Origin: Dysidea avara | Lineage: Eukaryota; Porifera; Demospongiae; Dictyoceratida; Dysideidae | NCBI RefSeq assembly: GCF_963678975.1 | Contig: NC_089275.1 | Location: forward strand, 18,798,220 to 18,862,219 | Reading direction: 5' to 3' | DNA length: 64,000 bases | In this document: positions 1 through 12,186 of the stretch, one piece after another | Layout of the letters: each line of letters starts with the position of its first letter | How positions within the stretch are numbered: the first letter of the stretch is position 1 | Made by a program: the position numbers and the translations under genes | The notes under the pieces: generated by a model | The model's input: the letters and a program-made list of their open reading frames with translations, nothing else | Told to the model about the DNA's origin: nothing | Databases searched by the model: none

Positions 1-285
1 TTTAGCTGATGTCTCTACAAGGTCACTAGTTTGTAGCTGAACTTTCTACATGATGGTTTCTTTGTAACTGAACTCTCTGCAAGGTGACTTCTTCTAGCTG
101 ATCTCTCTACAGGGTGATTTGTTTGTAGCTGAACTCTCTACAAGGAAACTTCTTCTGGCTGATCTCTCTACAGGGTGAATTATTTGTAGCTGATCTCTCT
201 ACAGGGTGACTTGTTTCTAGCTGATCTCTATACAGGTTACTTGTTTCTAGCTGATCTCTTGAATTCTCTTCAGGGTGACTGCTCT
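1..285. repeat. Minisatellite, about 30-bp unit
   Basis: About nine head-to-tail units of 30-31 bp. Each has a 'tagctgatctctctacag' core followed by 'ggtgacttgtttc' or a close variant. The array begins before the window. It ends in the dispersed palindromic motif at 277-306. No gene was seen in it. Confidence 0.85.
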
Positions 286-306
286 ATTAGAGTATCTCGA
301 TCTCGC
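277..306 (+). repeat. Dispersed short palindromic repeat (first copy)
   Basis: GACTGCTCTATTAGAGTAT followed by ctcgatct. The core CTCTATTAGAG is palindromic around its central base. Other copies lie near 1251-1305, 2089-2135, 3043-3133, 16078-16130, 16945-16975, 17764-17800, 20657-20707, 21009-21040, 22869-22899, 35522-35547, 39209-39236, 41784-41870, 42325-42355, 45029-45079, 49120-49160, 50063-50090 and 58910-58937, on both strands and often as head-to-tail pairs. The family is not recognised. Confidence 0.8.
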
Positions 307-469
307 TCTTGCTGCACCAAGTTGGATTTCGTGTTACAGTATAACTCCGTGGCTTTAAGTCTGATTCTTCTACACCATTGAAGAGCCTTTCTAAGATGAT
401 TACTCCTTCTATACAGCGATTTTCAAAGCATTACCCCTAGCGGTTTATCTGGTAGGCGTGGCAAGTAGT

Positions 470-1102
470 CATTTTTTATTAGCTAATCTCGATTGCGTAA
501 TTGTTACACACTGTTGGTTTTTTCGTTGTATCTTCCTGGTGTTTAGCTCGATTTCTTTCAAAACACAAAAGGTTTGAGGTTCAATAGTTAACCTATTCAC
601 CCACCGATTTTCAGCTTCTTCCCATACGCGGTTTACCCTGTAGGCGTGACAACATATTGGTGTTATTTTTCGTGAATAATCGATCATAACTCTTTTCCTG
701 TTTATCGTATCCTAGCCAAAGTTGGTACAGAGATGCGGCTTTATACCCCCCTTCTGTGTGCCAACTTTCAAGGCAATCGGATATAGCGTTCGCGTTTTAT
801 AGCAGTTTTTGTAAGTGTGCGAAAAGAGGAAGAAAAAAAAAACAACGAAGAAACTAAGCCAATTTTTGAAGTCGCATATCTCGGGAACGCTTGAAGCGAT
901 TTCGCTCAAATTTGGAATGTGGAGTGCTGAAGGTGGAGGGAGTGTCCACAGCAAAAATCGTCTTGTTTCATCAAGGCAATACAGAGCTACGGAGGTGCGA
1001 AAATTGCGTTTTCTTTCTTCCTGTCAATATACTCACGGGTGTTACGCGCCGGCTTCTTGGGCCGAACGACACACTACCGTGTGTCTTGATATTTACTGAA
1101 TG
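470..1102 (-). repeat. Interspersed repeat P, copy 1
   Basis: Read on the minus strand, this matches 4490-5160 on the plus strand: the segment with gcgccggcttcttgggc (near 1040-1060), a pyrimidine/purine tract, and a ccatacgcgg block near the far end. The short ORFs here are antisense or low-complexity and were not called. Its inner end at about 1102 coincides with the left edge of tandem copy A. Element type unknown. Confidence 0.65.
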
Positions 1103-1825
1103 TAGTACAACCAGGCGTAAACTTCCAAAGTTATTTACTCACCTGTGCATGCATTTATTCTATGTACATTCCACAATGTTCATTATTATGCTTCCATGCC
1201 TTGCTCTGCTCATTAGTATTTCACAATTTACTCGATTATAACAACAAATTGACTGCTCAATTAGAGTATTTTGTCAATAAGTGTATGCTTTATTAGAGTA
1301 GTTGAGCAAAGCTCTTCGATTTTATGTACTGTTCTATTATGTGTACACCCTTTTCCCCAATTAGTTGGGATAATTGAGGTTCCACATTGTGGTCATAGCT
1401 ACATACATGTTTGCAGTGTCTCAAAGCACACTATAACAAAATCCATAATCTGAGTTCACAATGCTGTAAAACGAAAACTTCGATTCCACCTAACAAAGTT
1501 TTAACCTTAGTCTCACTGCAGACTTCACTATTTTCAATGTCCAGACATTCACTAGCTATGCTGACTCAACACTAAATTATCATCAGAACTTCTATTATGT
1601 TGTCTTCTAATCGAGCTTCCAATAATCATAATCATCAGATCACATTGTATTCAAAATCAGACAATGACTTACGTTAATGTTATACCAAATACAATGGCTG
1701 ATCATGAAGCTCAGTTACTGTAAACTACTTTGCCATGCCTTGGTACTAGTTGACACACATGATTGTCCTATAAAACTCAAACCCACAATGAAAAGCACTC
1801 ATTCCGTTGAGTGTAAACTTGTATA

Positions 1826-2770
1826 AGTGACCTGATCTTGGAAAACCTACCTTTTTGGCACATTGGTCAATTTTCTGTTTTATAGCTTAAATACGGTACT
1901 GGGCAGGGGTGGATTCAGAGTTTGGAAAGAGGGGAGGCACCTTGCTGAAAAAAGTTGAAGAGCAAAAAAAAAAGTCAACAATAATAGCTAGTTATCCTTT
2001 ACCAAATATATTATATCATGTATGTTATTTAAATAAAATCCTATTTATAGCTTCATAAGTAAGTTGCACTGCCTCATGAACATTGTGACTGCTTTATTAG
2101 AGTAATTGACTGCTCTATTAGAGTATCTCGATCTTGTATGCAATTTCTTGAAGGTAGGGGGGGGGGGGGGGGGGGGCATTTTCCCCAAATGCGTCATCCT
2201 GGATCCGCCATTGCTGGGTATTCATCTACCTTTTGTCAAAATTTCAGCCTAATATCTTTAAGCATTCCTGAGATATGGCCAATTTACTCTCCTGTACATT
2301 ACAAACTAACTTTTATGGTAATGTATTGAGTTCTGTGAGTGATTAAGGGTGACAAAAATGGTGACAAATCACTTTGTTTACCAATAATTCCGTTTTTACC
2401 ATCTAGAATACTTTAAAAGACATTTTTGATAGTTTAATGAAGTACTCTTGGTACATTTCTGCAATTAAATCCCATGTATCATTGTCTAAGACTAAGTTTT
2501 AGCCATTCCAGCACCTGAACAAATCACCCATTTTGTAAGTTAATTGTTGTCCCATGCATGTGAAATTACTACATGGTCTGATATAATCATCCATATCTCC
2601 TAAGAAAAAGAAGCTATGTGTGTGAAACTTCACAGCAAGAAAGTTTAATAGTTGCTTTATCCAAATGTGCAAAAGAAATTAATAATGAAAAAATTGTTGA
2701 AAGTTTCAATTGAATTTTCCCAAAAAGTTTACTTGTGCCCAAAAGGTAGGTTTTCTAAGATCCAGTCACA
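1826..2770. mobile_element. Mariner-like MITE, interrupted by another MITE
   Basis: Inverted ends of about 45 bp: gtgacctgatcttggaaaac at the left and its counterpart around gttttctaagatccagtcac at the right. TA dinucleotides flank both ends. The element is split by the CAGGGG element at 1904-2213. Similar TGTGACC ends occur at 9675-9932. No ORF was seen, so it is non-autonomous. Confidence 0.55.
1904..2213. mobile_element. hAT-like MITE with CAGGGG ends and 5-bp TSD
   Basis: Starts CAGGGGTGGATTCAG and ends GGATCCGCCATTG, flanked by the direct repeat CTGGG (1899-1903 and 2214-2218). It holds a 19-nt G run near 2158-2176 and two dispersed palindromic motifs. Same family as 15484-16327 and 29018-29995. 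Confidence 0.65.
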
Positions 2771-2851
2771 TATAAGACTGTAGTGCACTTTTCTAGTTGT
2801 TGTCAGAAATCATTTCACCATCCATAACGGGTTAGCCCTTTACTTTGTGAC

Positions 2852-3268
2852 TAGGGACCCACCTATTATGCTCAAAATTCTACCTATTATGCTATGCTGC
2901 ACTGCTCAAAATTTTTACCTATTATGCTCAAATTATGCTCAAGCTTTATGCCTCATATCCCATGTTGTGCTACTAAATTTGCAGTTATGGGTACATAATA
3001 AGTGGCTGAAGCACATCTTTGCTCTTCAAAACTGCATGTGACAGAAAAGATCGATATACTCTAATAGAACAGTCAGCTGCCTGATTGTTCTATTAGAGTT
3101 ATTGACTGTTCTATTAGAGTATATCGATCTTTTTCTGTGATATGTAGTTTGACCATCAAGGATTTGTAGTATGGCTGAAATGTTCTTCCTATTATGCTAG
3201 CATTATGCTCAATACTTTCAGACGCCTTTTATGCTCATAATTATGCCAGCATAATCGGCGGGTCCCTA
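2852..3268. mobile_element. hAT MITE, 8-bp TSD
   Basis: Ends TAGGGACCCACCTATTATGC and, inverted, GGGTCCCTA. The exact 8-bp duplication TTTGTGAC lies at 2844-2851 and 3269-3276. Inside are repeated 'ttatgctcaa' stretches and a triple copy of the dispersed palindrome (3043-3133). A related scrap lies at 41660-41735. Confidence 0.8.
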
Positions 3269-4374
3269 TTTGTGACTGTCATAGACTTATGGTGGCAGAA
3301 ATTTGCCCATTGTGCTTTTCATCCCCTAATGTGCCAAAAATTATGCCAGCAGTGATAATTGACGTAAGCCTAATACATACATCCTGTGTACATATATAGC
3401 CAGAGATTATAGATAGTGTACATGTTATCATGCTCCACATTAAAACCCTTTAATAGGGTCCGCAATGAAAAAAATCGATAATCACGAAATTGTCCCCCTA
3501 CTATTTCAACCTGTAGGGTATATCAAAGTATTTTTCTACGTACCAATAAAACTTATTTATCTTTCTCCATATGACGGGAATAGCGATTGTTTTATGCTAG
3601 ACATCGTGAAAAATTGCGAGCTCTCCGGATGAAGCATGGGTTTCTTCCCCATATCAAAACATATGTAGCTATGGGATTTGTCAAATCAAGCATTTTCAGG
3701 TGGTCAACATTAAAAGTTTTCAAAACACTGTGTTAAACCTTTGAAAATTAAGAATTATGCATTAAATAAATCTAATATCTGTTTAATATCTTTTTTGAAA
3801 CCTCAACTTGGTAAAACAGGCTGATCATAAATCTCATCATTCCTTGTCATTTGTTGTCCAATACAAAATACATGTATTTTACACTACACACAAAAACGCT
3901 AATTTACAACCTTTAACTCACAAAAGTTCTACAGCACACCATACAATAAAAGAAAGCCTTTGAATTTCTCTATCCAATTCCGACCGTACAAATGGGAAAA
4001 TGTTGCCATAGCGACAGTTATTTACTGCTGATGATGACATAATACGCGCTCCATACATTAACCTATTGCAAAATTTAATTATCTCGGCGGGAAAATCCCA
4101 ATTTACAAGTTGTTATCCTCAACCAAATTCGCTAAATTTGGTATCATTCTACGCAGCGAAGGATGTTTAATAAGACTCCGACCGTACAAATTGTTAAACA
4201 AGTTAGTTTAAAGAAATATGTTTAAAAACACGTGCTTTTACGGGCATTCTGAACACGTAGATTTCGCGGTACAAGGCTCCTTTCTAGCTTCCCCTTCGTT
4301 ACTACACAAAGAACTTACACATGAATCGAATCGCCTTTCAACAAGGAATCTGATAAACCAAACTTCGTGTCTGT

Positions 4375-5160
4375 CAACCAAAGTACGCGGAAGTTATGGC
4401 GCCTTGTTTAGAAGACGGTGTTATTTTATACGAAACGGGCGTAACCCATTCGGAAATCCGGAATATCTTACACAAGTTTTGATATGCATACTTGGCATAA
4501 ATAGTATTATCAAGACACACGGTAGTGTGTCGTGCGGCCCAAGAAGCCGGCGCGCCACACCGTGAGTATATTGACAGGAAGAACGAAAACGTCATTTTCA
4601 CACCTTTGTATCTCGGTGATCACTTATCTGATTGGAACCAAATTTGCTACACAGTTGCCCGCCAGCCAAGGGAGTCTACATTCCAAATTTGAAGGAAATC
4701 GCTCCAGCCATTTCCGAGATACGAGCTGCCAAAGTTTCGTTTTTTTTCTTTCTTCGTTTTTTTTCTTCTTCTTCGTCTTTTCGCACACTTGCAAAAATTG
4801 CTATAACAAGCAAACGCGTACTTCGATCGCCCTGAAATTTGGCACACAGAAAGGGAGTCCAATGGCGAATCCTAGCATCAAATTTGGTACAAATCCGATG
4901 AATGGTTCAGGAGTTATGACCGATTATTCGCGTAAAACAAGATCGATTTGTTGTTGTGTCCCTCATGCGTATTTTGCCCATACGCGTATGGGATATCCCA
5001 TACGCGTATACTCGTACGGGGTGCCTGTAAGCGTATGGGATGCCCATACGCGTATGGGACGATGTTTTGAAATAGGTTCCATCTTACTATGCACACCTAG
5101 ATCTTGTCCAAATAGCTTTGTTGCACTACAAAATCACTGTTATCTAGCTGTAACTGAATG
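4375..5160 (+). repeat. Interspersed repeat P, copy 2
   Basis: The segment 4490-5160 is an inverted match to 470-1102, and 4375-4480 is an inverted match to 41531-41655. It contains a long pyrimidine tract (4738-4790) and a cluster of CCCATACGCG units (4977-5060). The 209-codon ORF crossing it is low-complexity and was not called. Confidence 0.6.
4977..5062. repeat. Cluster of CCCATACGCGTATGGG palindromes
   Basis: Two perfect 16-bp palindromes CCCATACGCGTATGGG, one near 4978-4993 and one near 5043-5058, with two degenerate versions between them (near 4998-5012 and 5026-5040). They lie at the 3' end of repeat P copy 2. A single related half (ccatacgcgg) lies in copy 1 near 625. Confidence 0.8.
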
Positions 5161-6566
5161 AATTGGCTAGACGATAAATGATTTTAGAGGCGCTTAATTC
5201 GCTATCGACAGCTTCAATGGGTTGACATGGCGTGGAGAGAAAAATGACTTTTATAGTTTTACTGGAACTTGCATGAAGGTGTAGTACACAGTCTATTGTA
5301 TGTGAATAAAACAGTAAAGCTAGCTATAGCATGATATCAAGTTTAATATAATATTTATTCTTAATGCAAAACTAACTTATAGATAAAGCAGCTGGTATCC
5401 TGAAACCTGATTTGAACTACAGTTATTGTATCAGCACTTAGAAGAGTTAAAATTGCAAAGGTGCAACAAATGCAGGAGTGTATAGCTAATGTATATAGCT
5501 AGCTATTCTGGAACATGTGGGGGACACCCCGAAAGGTGTACTGGGAACATCCTTTTTAACAGTGTGGGTCATAAACAACATTATAACTAGAGAAAATTAC
5601 TTCATTGCATGGGGCAATTAAGTAATATGTAGCATCACCGATAGCAACTGCTGAGCAACAATACCTCAAGGAGCCATCCAAGCAGGAAGTGAAGTGGCTA
5701 TCCAGTCAACAATCGAACATGCTCCTAGCAACCACTCACCCATGTGGCCTTTGCCACACATGCATAGGGCCGGGGCTGATCCAGGGAGTGGATGGGGTGG
5801 CTAGGCACCCACCTTGCTTGGCCTGTGAATTGCATAGGCATGCCTTTACTTCCTGCCAAAAAATAATAAAATACTGTGGCTATGCATTTACATACTAGTT
5901 TCATACCATTGACAGCATGTAGAGGAGAAGTGAGTCTATATAGCATAGGCAGTTGGTAGTAAGAATAGTTAAACAAATCCTAGACTTAAAAGATTTTCTT
6001 CTATAGTTTTAATCTCAGGAAGGTAGATATTCAAAAATTGGGAAGAATGCTCTTTTATTCCTAGCAGGGCATGCTGTGCAGTATGCTAGCCTACAGTGTA
6101 CTAAGAGTACACTGTGACTCATCATGTGTTTATCTAGACTGTAAGTCGTACACCAGCCATGGATATGGTCAGTAGCTATCACCACCCTCATTATCTGATA
6201 CATTGATCATGCTCGAGTCCTACTAAAACTCACTTTCATTTGTCCATGTATATATTATGTATAGAAGAAGAAACCATCATTAATAATTGTTGAGAAAACA
6301 CGAATGACTGATTACAAACAAATTATATTATATTGTGTACAAGAGAATGTGTCCTCGGACAACATACGACCACATGTCTGACCAACAGTGGACAGCAGTG
6401 GGCATGGCAAGGAAAAAAATTAAATTACAAAACTAAAGTTACAGGTTATATTATATACAGAATTAAAAGCAGTCTGGGTTGATTATATATTTTATGTAGA
6501 TTCTACACTTCTATTCTCTCAGCTTGAACTTGGACCAGCCACCTCCCTTCATAATATTATGAACTC
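5161..6566. other. Non-coding part of the Ginger-like element
   Basis: AT-rich sequence between repeat P and the first coding exon. Several antisense ORFs of 60-80 codons occur, but none resembles a known protein. No inverted-repeat element was delimited here. Confidence 0.4.
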
Positions 6567-6659
6567 TTGATAATATATATTTCTGTATCAGTGCCTGATA
6601 CATGCTCTCTCTATAATTTTAACACTTCTCTTTTGATCTCTTTGCTGCTCGCTTTACTG

Positions 6660-6914
6660 AGCTTATTTGCCGCCACAAGTGCTGATGCATGCAATCCTAT
6701 AGTGTTTGCTAGCAGTATAGTTTATGACCTGAGAGTATCACCTGAGAGTATCGAGTCCCGCTTGAATGCCGTGATGGATGATAAAATTTCCGTGGAAAGG
6801 GTTCGGAGAGAATTTAACGAGTTCCTAGCTAGCCAGGCCGCGAAACGTTCTAATTCTTTGTTTAACCGTGAGAAATTCGATTTAATCAAGGCCACCTTGC
6901 TTGAAGGTTGCTAA
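6660..6914 (+). CDS. Probable N-terminal exon of the Ginger-like protein
   Basis: An open frame with residues such as VERVRREFNEFLASQAAKR and NREKFDLIKATLLEG, which resemble the small N-terminal helical region of KRBA2/SCAND3-like integrase proteins as I remember them. It lies 80 bp before the next coding exon (6993). The join between them is not obvious: no clear donor follows and several stops intervene in the gap. It could be a 5' exon, a separate start or a decayed piece. The true 5' boundary was not determined. Confidence 0.4.
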   Translation, partial: SLFAATSADACNPIVFASSIVYDLRVSPESIESRLNAVMDDKISVERVRREFNEFLASQAAKRSNSLFNREKFDLIKATLLEGC

Positions 6915-6992
6915 GCGGCTGTGTAGTATAGGCTGTAGTTCAATGTTCCTCTTTCGTTCGTACATTAGACCACTCTGGTCACGGAGCTGAAG

Positions 6993-9529
6993 ATGGCCGG
7001 CTCGGAAGATGGTGGTGATTCCAAGGACGATTACGAAATTAAACCAAGATTTAGGCAGTACGTCAAGGAGAAGCAGTTTGAACTGAAAGATTTTCCGCAG
7101 ATTGGATTAAATAATGCTATGATCGTTCCTACAAAGAGCAAGAGCATGGTGAGTTTAACGCGGCCGCGCGCTCCTTCAACACCGCGCATGTCGGTGGCAT
7201 TAACTATGGAGTATATGCATGGGTACTTGACAGTCTGTCTCAATATTATACCCTGTTGCAATTGGAGAAATAAGTTTTTAACGCAAAATATATCAGACCC
7301 TTTCAATGTGTGAGTGGCTAAATCTTTTTAATATATATTATGTAGCTGCCTATAAAATTTGGAGATATATAGCTATAGCTATTTTCACATGTATGCATGT
7401 CTCATTAATATATATAGGTTCCGGCCAATTCTCTGTTTGAAGGCTATAGAAGAGTCGTAACAACAGATGATATATTTGATATCATCCAGTCTGTTCATGA
7501 GAAAGGCGCGGCACACTCGGGTGTTAGGAAGACTTATTCAGTGGTATGCATAATAGTATAATATAATTATATGAGTGTTATTAATAAATCAGCTAGCATT
7601 AATGCATTAACTATGTACACTCCCTAGCTGCTATTGTCATTATTGCATTATTAAAAATGCACATTTTCACTGTATGTGTAAGCGGTATAAGCATGCACTG
7701 CCACACAATAATTTTCATTCTTTCGCCTGAAGATTTCGTCAAACTACGAAGGGATAACACGAACTTGTGTAGAGGAATATTGCAGACTGTGCCTCATTTG
7801 CTCTTGTAAGAAGCCTCAATTAACAAAAGCTCCTTTGAAACCCATCATTTCAAAGAGATTCCATGTTCGTGGACAGGTAAATAATATTGCTTTTATATTC
7901 CATTTATGCAGGAATAACATAATAAGTGTATTATATAATATACTTCATATTGTAGATTGATTTGATTGACATGTCAAGCATTCCAGACAGCAACAACAGA
8001 TGGATTGGTCATTACAAAGATCACTTTAGCAAGTTTTCCATTCTATGGGCACAATCTAGGAAGTGTGCTGCAGAAACTGTTTTGTGCTTGCAATGATATG
8101 TTTTCGCATACCTTGGGGTACCTAAGATACTCCAATCTGATCATGGTCGAGAATTCAACAATGAGGTTGGAAAGACAACTGTCTAGGTGCATACTGTATT
8201 TTATGCATTCCTTTATAGCTTTTTGAGATGATTGTTCATGAGTGGAGTCAAGAGACAATTTTAATTCGAGGTAGACCAAGGCACCCCCAATCAAATGGGT
8301 GTGTTGAAAAAGCTAACGGAGTGGTGAAACACATGCTCACTTCACTCATGGCTGACATGAAGACAACAGAATGGGTTCAGTTTCTTCCCAGAGTCCAATG
8401 TAAGTTTTATTTAAAACAGGTGCTATTGATGCCAATTATTGTATATAATTTTGTTTTTCCAGTTACAATCAATAAGCAACCACATGCGACCATTAAAACA
8501 TCACCATACCAAGTGGTGTTTGGTCTAGATCCATCTTCTGAACCCGTGAAAGGAATGTGTTTGGTAGAAGAAGAGACCATTATTATGGATCCTCCCACAG
8601 AAACTGATGATTTGACAGAGCTAGGTAACACAGATTCTTACTCTGATCCGGTGACCAAGGCTACGCAACCTGAAGTGGCCAAGGCCAGAACCTGTGTTGG
8701 TGACACAGAGTTCAGACAGCAGACACCTACCATTCCAGCAGGTATAAGGGGAATGATTTAAAATTGCCATTGCAGCTGCTTTGTTTGTTATTAATGCAGA
8801 AAATGAAGACAGGCACCATGAAGTTAGACAGTTTGCAAAGAAAAACATTGCAAATTCAGCTGCTAAAATGAAGAAACTTTATGATAACAGCAAAAGAATC
8901 AAGGCTGTAAAATTTAAAATTGGGGATGGTGTGACTGTAAGGATTCCACGACATGACAGAGGTGTAGGTGATTTGAGAAGAATACCAGGAGTTGTGGTTG
9001 CAAAACAACATGGGTCTTACAAAATAAGAACCGAGTATGGACTTTTGAAAGGAAGATGTCGAACTGACCAGCTTCAGAAGTGCTTTCATGCAACAGTACA
9101 AACCACTGGGTGGGAAGACGATCCCACAATAGCACTGCGATCGGCTGCAAAAAAATTCAATCGAAGGAAAACTGATGTTTCACACTGCAATTGCAAATCT
9201 GGTTGTGTAAATGGCAAATGTGTATGTTTCAAAAGCAAAGTAAAATGCTCAACATATTGCCACAAAGGGACAAGATGCAAGAATTCAGTCATCGGTATGA
9301 ATAGTAGTTATTTTTGTGTAGTATAATATAATTATATTCCACTTTGACACCAGATGATTCTAGCATTGATGATAGTTGCCCATTGAACACTGAGACCGGT
9401 GAACAAGCTAATGAGAATCGTACAGGAAGCACCTCAGTGAAGACAAAACAAATTGGCAGTGATAGCTTTCCAGTGAAGAGGGAACAGGTTGACCTAGAGC
9501 CATCATACAGCAATGCTCGGGATGGATGT
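6993..9529 (+). CDS. Ginger/KRBA2-like integrase region (8 exons)
   Basis: Exons read at 6993-7148, 7418-7543, 7733-7876, 7956-8165, 8228-8399, 8470-8741, 8800-9294 and about 9354-9529, mostly with good GT-AG junctions. Order of parts: an acidic N-terminus; an H2C2 zinc finger (HEKGAAHSG ... CRLCLIC); an integrase core with first Asp in GQIDLIDM, second Asp in LQSDHGREF and Glu in HPQSNGCVEKANG; a GPY/F-like segment (IGDGVTVRIPRHDRG ... VVVAKQHGSYKIR); and a Cys-rich CXC-type segment (CNCKSGCVNGKCVC ... CHKGTRC). The DDE triad is visible. Integrases of this type cut and join element ends; GPY/F domains are found in gypsy and Ginger integrases. The reading frame is interrupted at least once. 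It lies between the element's inverted repeats, with the protease half downstream on the same strand. Confidence 0.7.
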
Positions 9530-9674
9530 GAGCACATATGCATACAATAACTATCATGCCAGACATGATATTACAGCTACATATAGTTACAATAGAACCT
9601 GTCTCTAAAAATAACTTTGTAATAAGGACAAAAAATATTAGCCCCATGAGTTCTGGTCCACATAAAAATTAATA

Positions 9675-9932
9675 TGTGACCCAGTCTGACAAAATCAGTG
9701 TATATCCCGAAAATACACATGTTTACTGAATCTTGTCTATCTCCATCACTGTATTTGACCTAGAATAATTCTGTAAACTTCATTAAAATTGTAAGCAATT
9801 TTTACATAAGTGGTTAAACGTTTATGTGGATGCTAGCTATAATCATGGACAAAGTAATGTAGCTTCAAGCATTTAAAAGTAGGTCAAATTTTGACAGGCT
9901 ATAAGAGACTGATTTTGTCAGCCCAGGTCACA
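9675..9932. mobile_element. Mariner-like MITE with TA duplication
   Basis: Starts TGTGACCCAGTCTGACAAAA and ends with the inverted counterpart (gactgattttgtcag ... ggtcaca), with TA on both sides (9673-9674 and 9933-9934). It lies in an intron of the Ginger-like gene. 258 bp, no ORF. Confidence 0.65.
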
Positions 9933-10133
9933 TATAGGTCAAACTCTTGGTTCCAAATGGTAGAGGGTACACTGCATGTACTATGTTGAAGTGAGATGCA
10001 TTGAAACATCTGCATGGACATGCACACAAAATATCTTTAATGCTCCCCATACATAGCATATTTGTCATGGATATGTCTAAGTAAATGTACATGCACGGGT
10101 AGATCATCGGTATAAGATGAATTGGTACAACAG

Positions 10134-12180
10134 GTAGTTCTGGGGTCCAGGGAGTAGAAGAAGAAGAAGCCAGTAGTATGTCAATAGAAGAAACCAGCCC
10201 TAAGCTTGAAGGTAAGAAATAAATTCAATCATGTAGGTGTGTGTTAATCTGCATGGATTATACATTTTAGGGGGTCATGAAATTTTCAGCAATGAAGATA
10301 TTCCACCAGGGAACAGCTTTCAGTTTGACAAAATCGTGAAACTTAGCAAGAAGATGAAAACTATTATACAGAACCATCCATCGTTTTTGTTTAAGCCATG
10401 TGGGCCTGCCCATGAATACATATCTAACAGTCTCAAAACCAACTTACCAGCTGCATTTCTGCACAGCTATGTTGTGGATAACTATGAAGACCAGAAATGT
10501 TTGAAGGATCTTTGCTATGCTCATAAGGAACCAGTTCCAATCACAATTGTGCAAAAGTTTACCAACAAAATGTATGATTTGAAGGATGATGTAGAGACAA
10601 ACAAACAAACAGCCGACTTATTGAATCAAAAAGAGCCTACAATGGCTAATGTACTTATTGACTATTTCCACTTGCACAAATCCCGTAAGGATATTTTGTA
10701 GGCTGTAACTACTTTTCTCTATCTACACTTTTCATTCATTCATTTTCATCTTTATTTTGCAGGAGGGGTAGTTCATCAGTATTGTCCTAATTCATCAGAT
10801 GAAGAAGTTGATGAAAATGATTATCAAACCGAAGGTTTTGTGCCCGGTATATCATCTGTCTGCATAATATTGCTATCATGCAGGCCGATTAATGAGAATC
10901 AGAAACAAAACCCAGATGCTTTTTGAAGCAAAGTTTGGTAGTTACAAAGTTTACGACGAGGGAATTCTGTCACTGATCGACACCAATGGATGGGTTACTG
11001 ATGAAGTACGTGCTTGTAAACTTTATGCAAGCAAGCATATATGTATATATGTTGTATATAGGTGATAGCATCTTATCTACTATACATGATCCGTGCCAAC
11101 AAAAAGGTTAGAGATAATACATAGAAAAGTCTAGTGCATATGAATGTATGCATTATGTGCATGCTCACTTCCAAACACAGGAAGAAGAAATATTTATCAT
11201 GGACGTGTCTGCAGTGAATGACATTTGTAATGGGACGTATATCCTTAAGAAGAAAGTTTTAAGCAATGTATGAGTTGGTACTTTACGAGGACTTACAGAC
11301 ACCTGTATACATATATTTCTGCAGGTTGATTTGTCTCATTACAATGCCCTCATTGGACCTTACTGCTACCAGAAGATGCACTGGATATTGGTGGTCAGAC
11401 ATATTTGTACATTTATATCTTTATAGCTACTATTTCTTTAGATCGTCGAACCAAAGAATGGAAAGGTTCTCTACATTGACCCAAAGAAGTATGAAGAAAG
11501 AGATCATAGACTAATACAAAGGATAAGAAAAAACTGGAAGTTAGTACAGTTAATATTTTGCACACATAGTTAGTTAAGTATGTATACACATTAATTTGCA
11601 TATCAACAGGAACACATTCTTTGAACTCCCTGGCTATTTGCATATAATCCCTGGCTATTTGCATATAATTCTCTTGCAGCGCTTACAGCACCTATCAATA
11701 TTGTGGTGGATATTGGCCAAAGAAGTATGTATGGGAAGTTGTTACGCCTCCACACAGTATACAGGAAGACAATTCGTCTTGTGGAGTTTATGTTATGAAG
11801 GTATGGCCTTAAGTATATTCTGCAACACAACATAAAGAATTTCTAAAATAGTTTGCTGAACAATATTTAAGACATTTACCAATGAACATCCATGCTGGAA
11901 CAGTTCACGATTTAAGAATAGAGATGGCAAAAGAAATACTTAACAATTCAGGTAAACAAGCAGTTGTAAGGTACTTATGAGTGTTGTTAGCAATCTATTT
12001 GTTTGCAGAACCCATAGAAGAGCATTGCAGGACCTGCTCATTCACTGCTACTAAAGCACAGGATTGGGTAAGTGTTGTTTGCTCTTTGTTTCATTGACTA
12101 TCAGCTGAATATATACGTAGATTGGCTGTGGAACATGTGAATCGTGGTACCACCTGAATTGTGTCAACAGGCACATTAGC
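10134..12180 (+). CDS. Ginger-like protein, C-terminal half: Ulp1 protease and PHD finger
   Basis: Short exons at 10134-10211, 10271-10684, 10763-10843, 10884-11005, 11062-11106, 11181-11267, 11325-11390, 11442-11539, 11680-11800, 11851-11951, 12009-12067 and 12121 to about 12180. An Asp/Glu-rich linker leads to a C48 (Ulp1/SENP-type) cysteine protease. Its His lies in KMHWIL, its acidic residue in GKVLYIDP, and the Gln and Cys in SIQEDNSSCGVYVMK. The last exons give a PHD finger: CRTCSF, then IGCGTCESWYHLNCVNR. Ulp1 and PHD modules accompany the integrase in Ginger1-type transposons. The linker has no recognised fold. The gene runs into the antisense LINE fragment just after the PHD finger, so its natural end is not visible. 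Confidence 0.65.
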
Positions 12181-12186
12181 ATTATG

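Noticed and set aside
1-285. CRISPR-like array
   Set aside because: The units are contiguous and vary along their length, with no distinct spacers. It is a minisatellite in a eukaryotic setting.
4532-5161. 209-codon ORF
   Set aside because: Low-complexity Phe/Ser run and palindrome-derived residues inside repeat P. No conserved frame in the other copy.
6660-12180. LTR retrotransposon or Polinton for the integrase gene
   Set aside because: No long terminal direct repeats, reverse transcriptase, capsid or polymerase B were seen. The gene is intron-rich and lies between inverted repeats, so a DNA transposon fits better.
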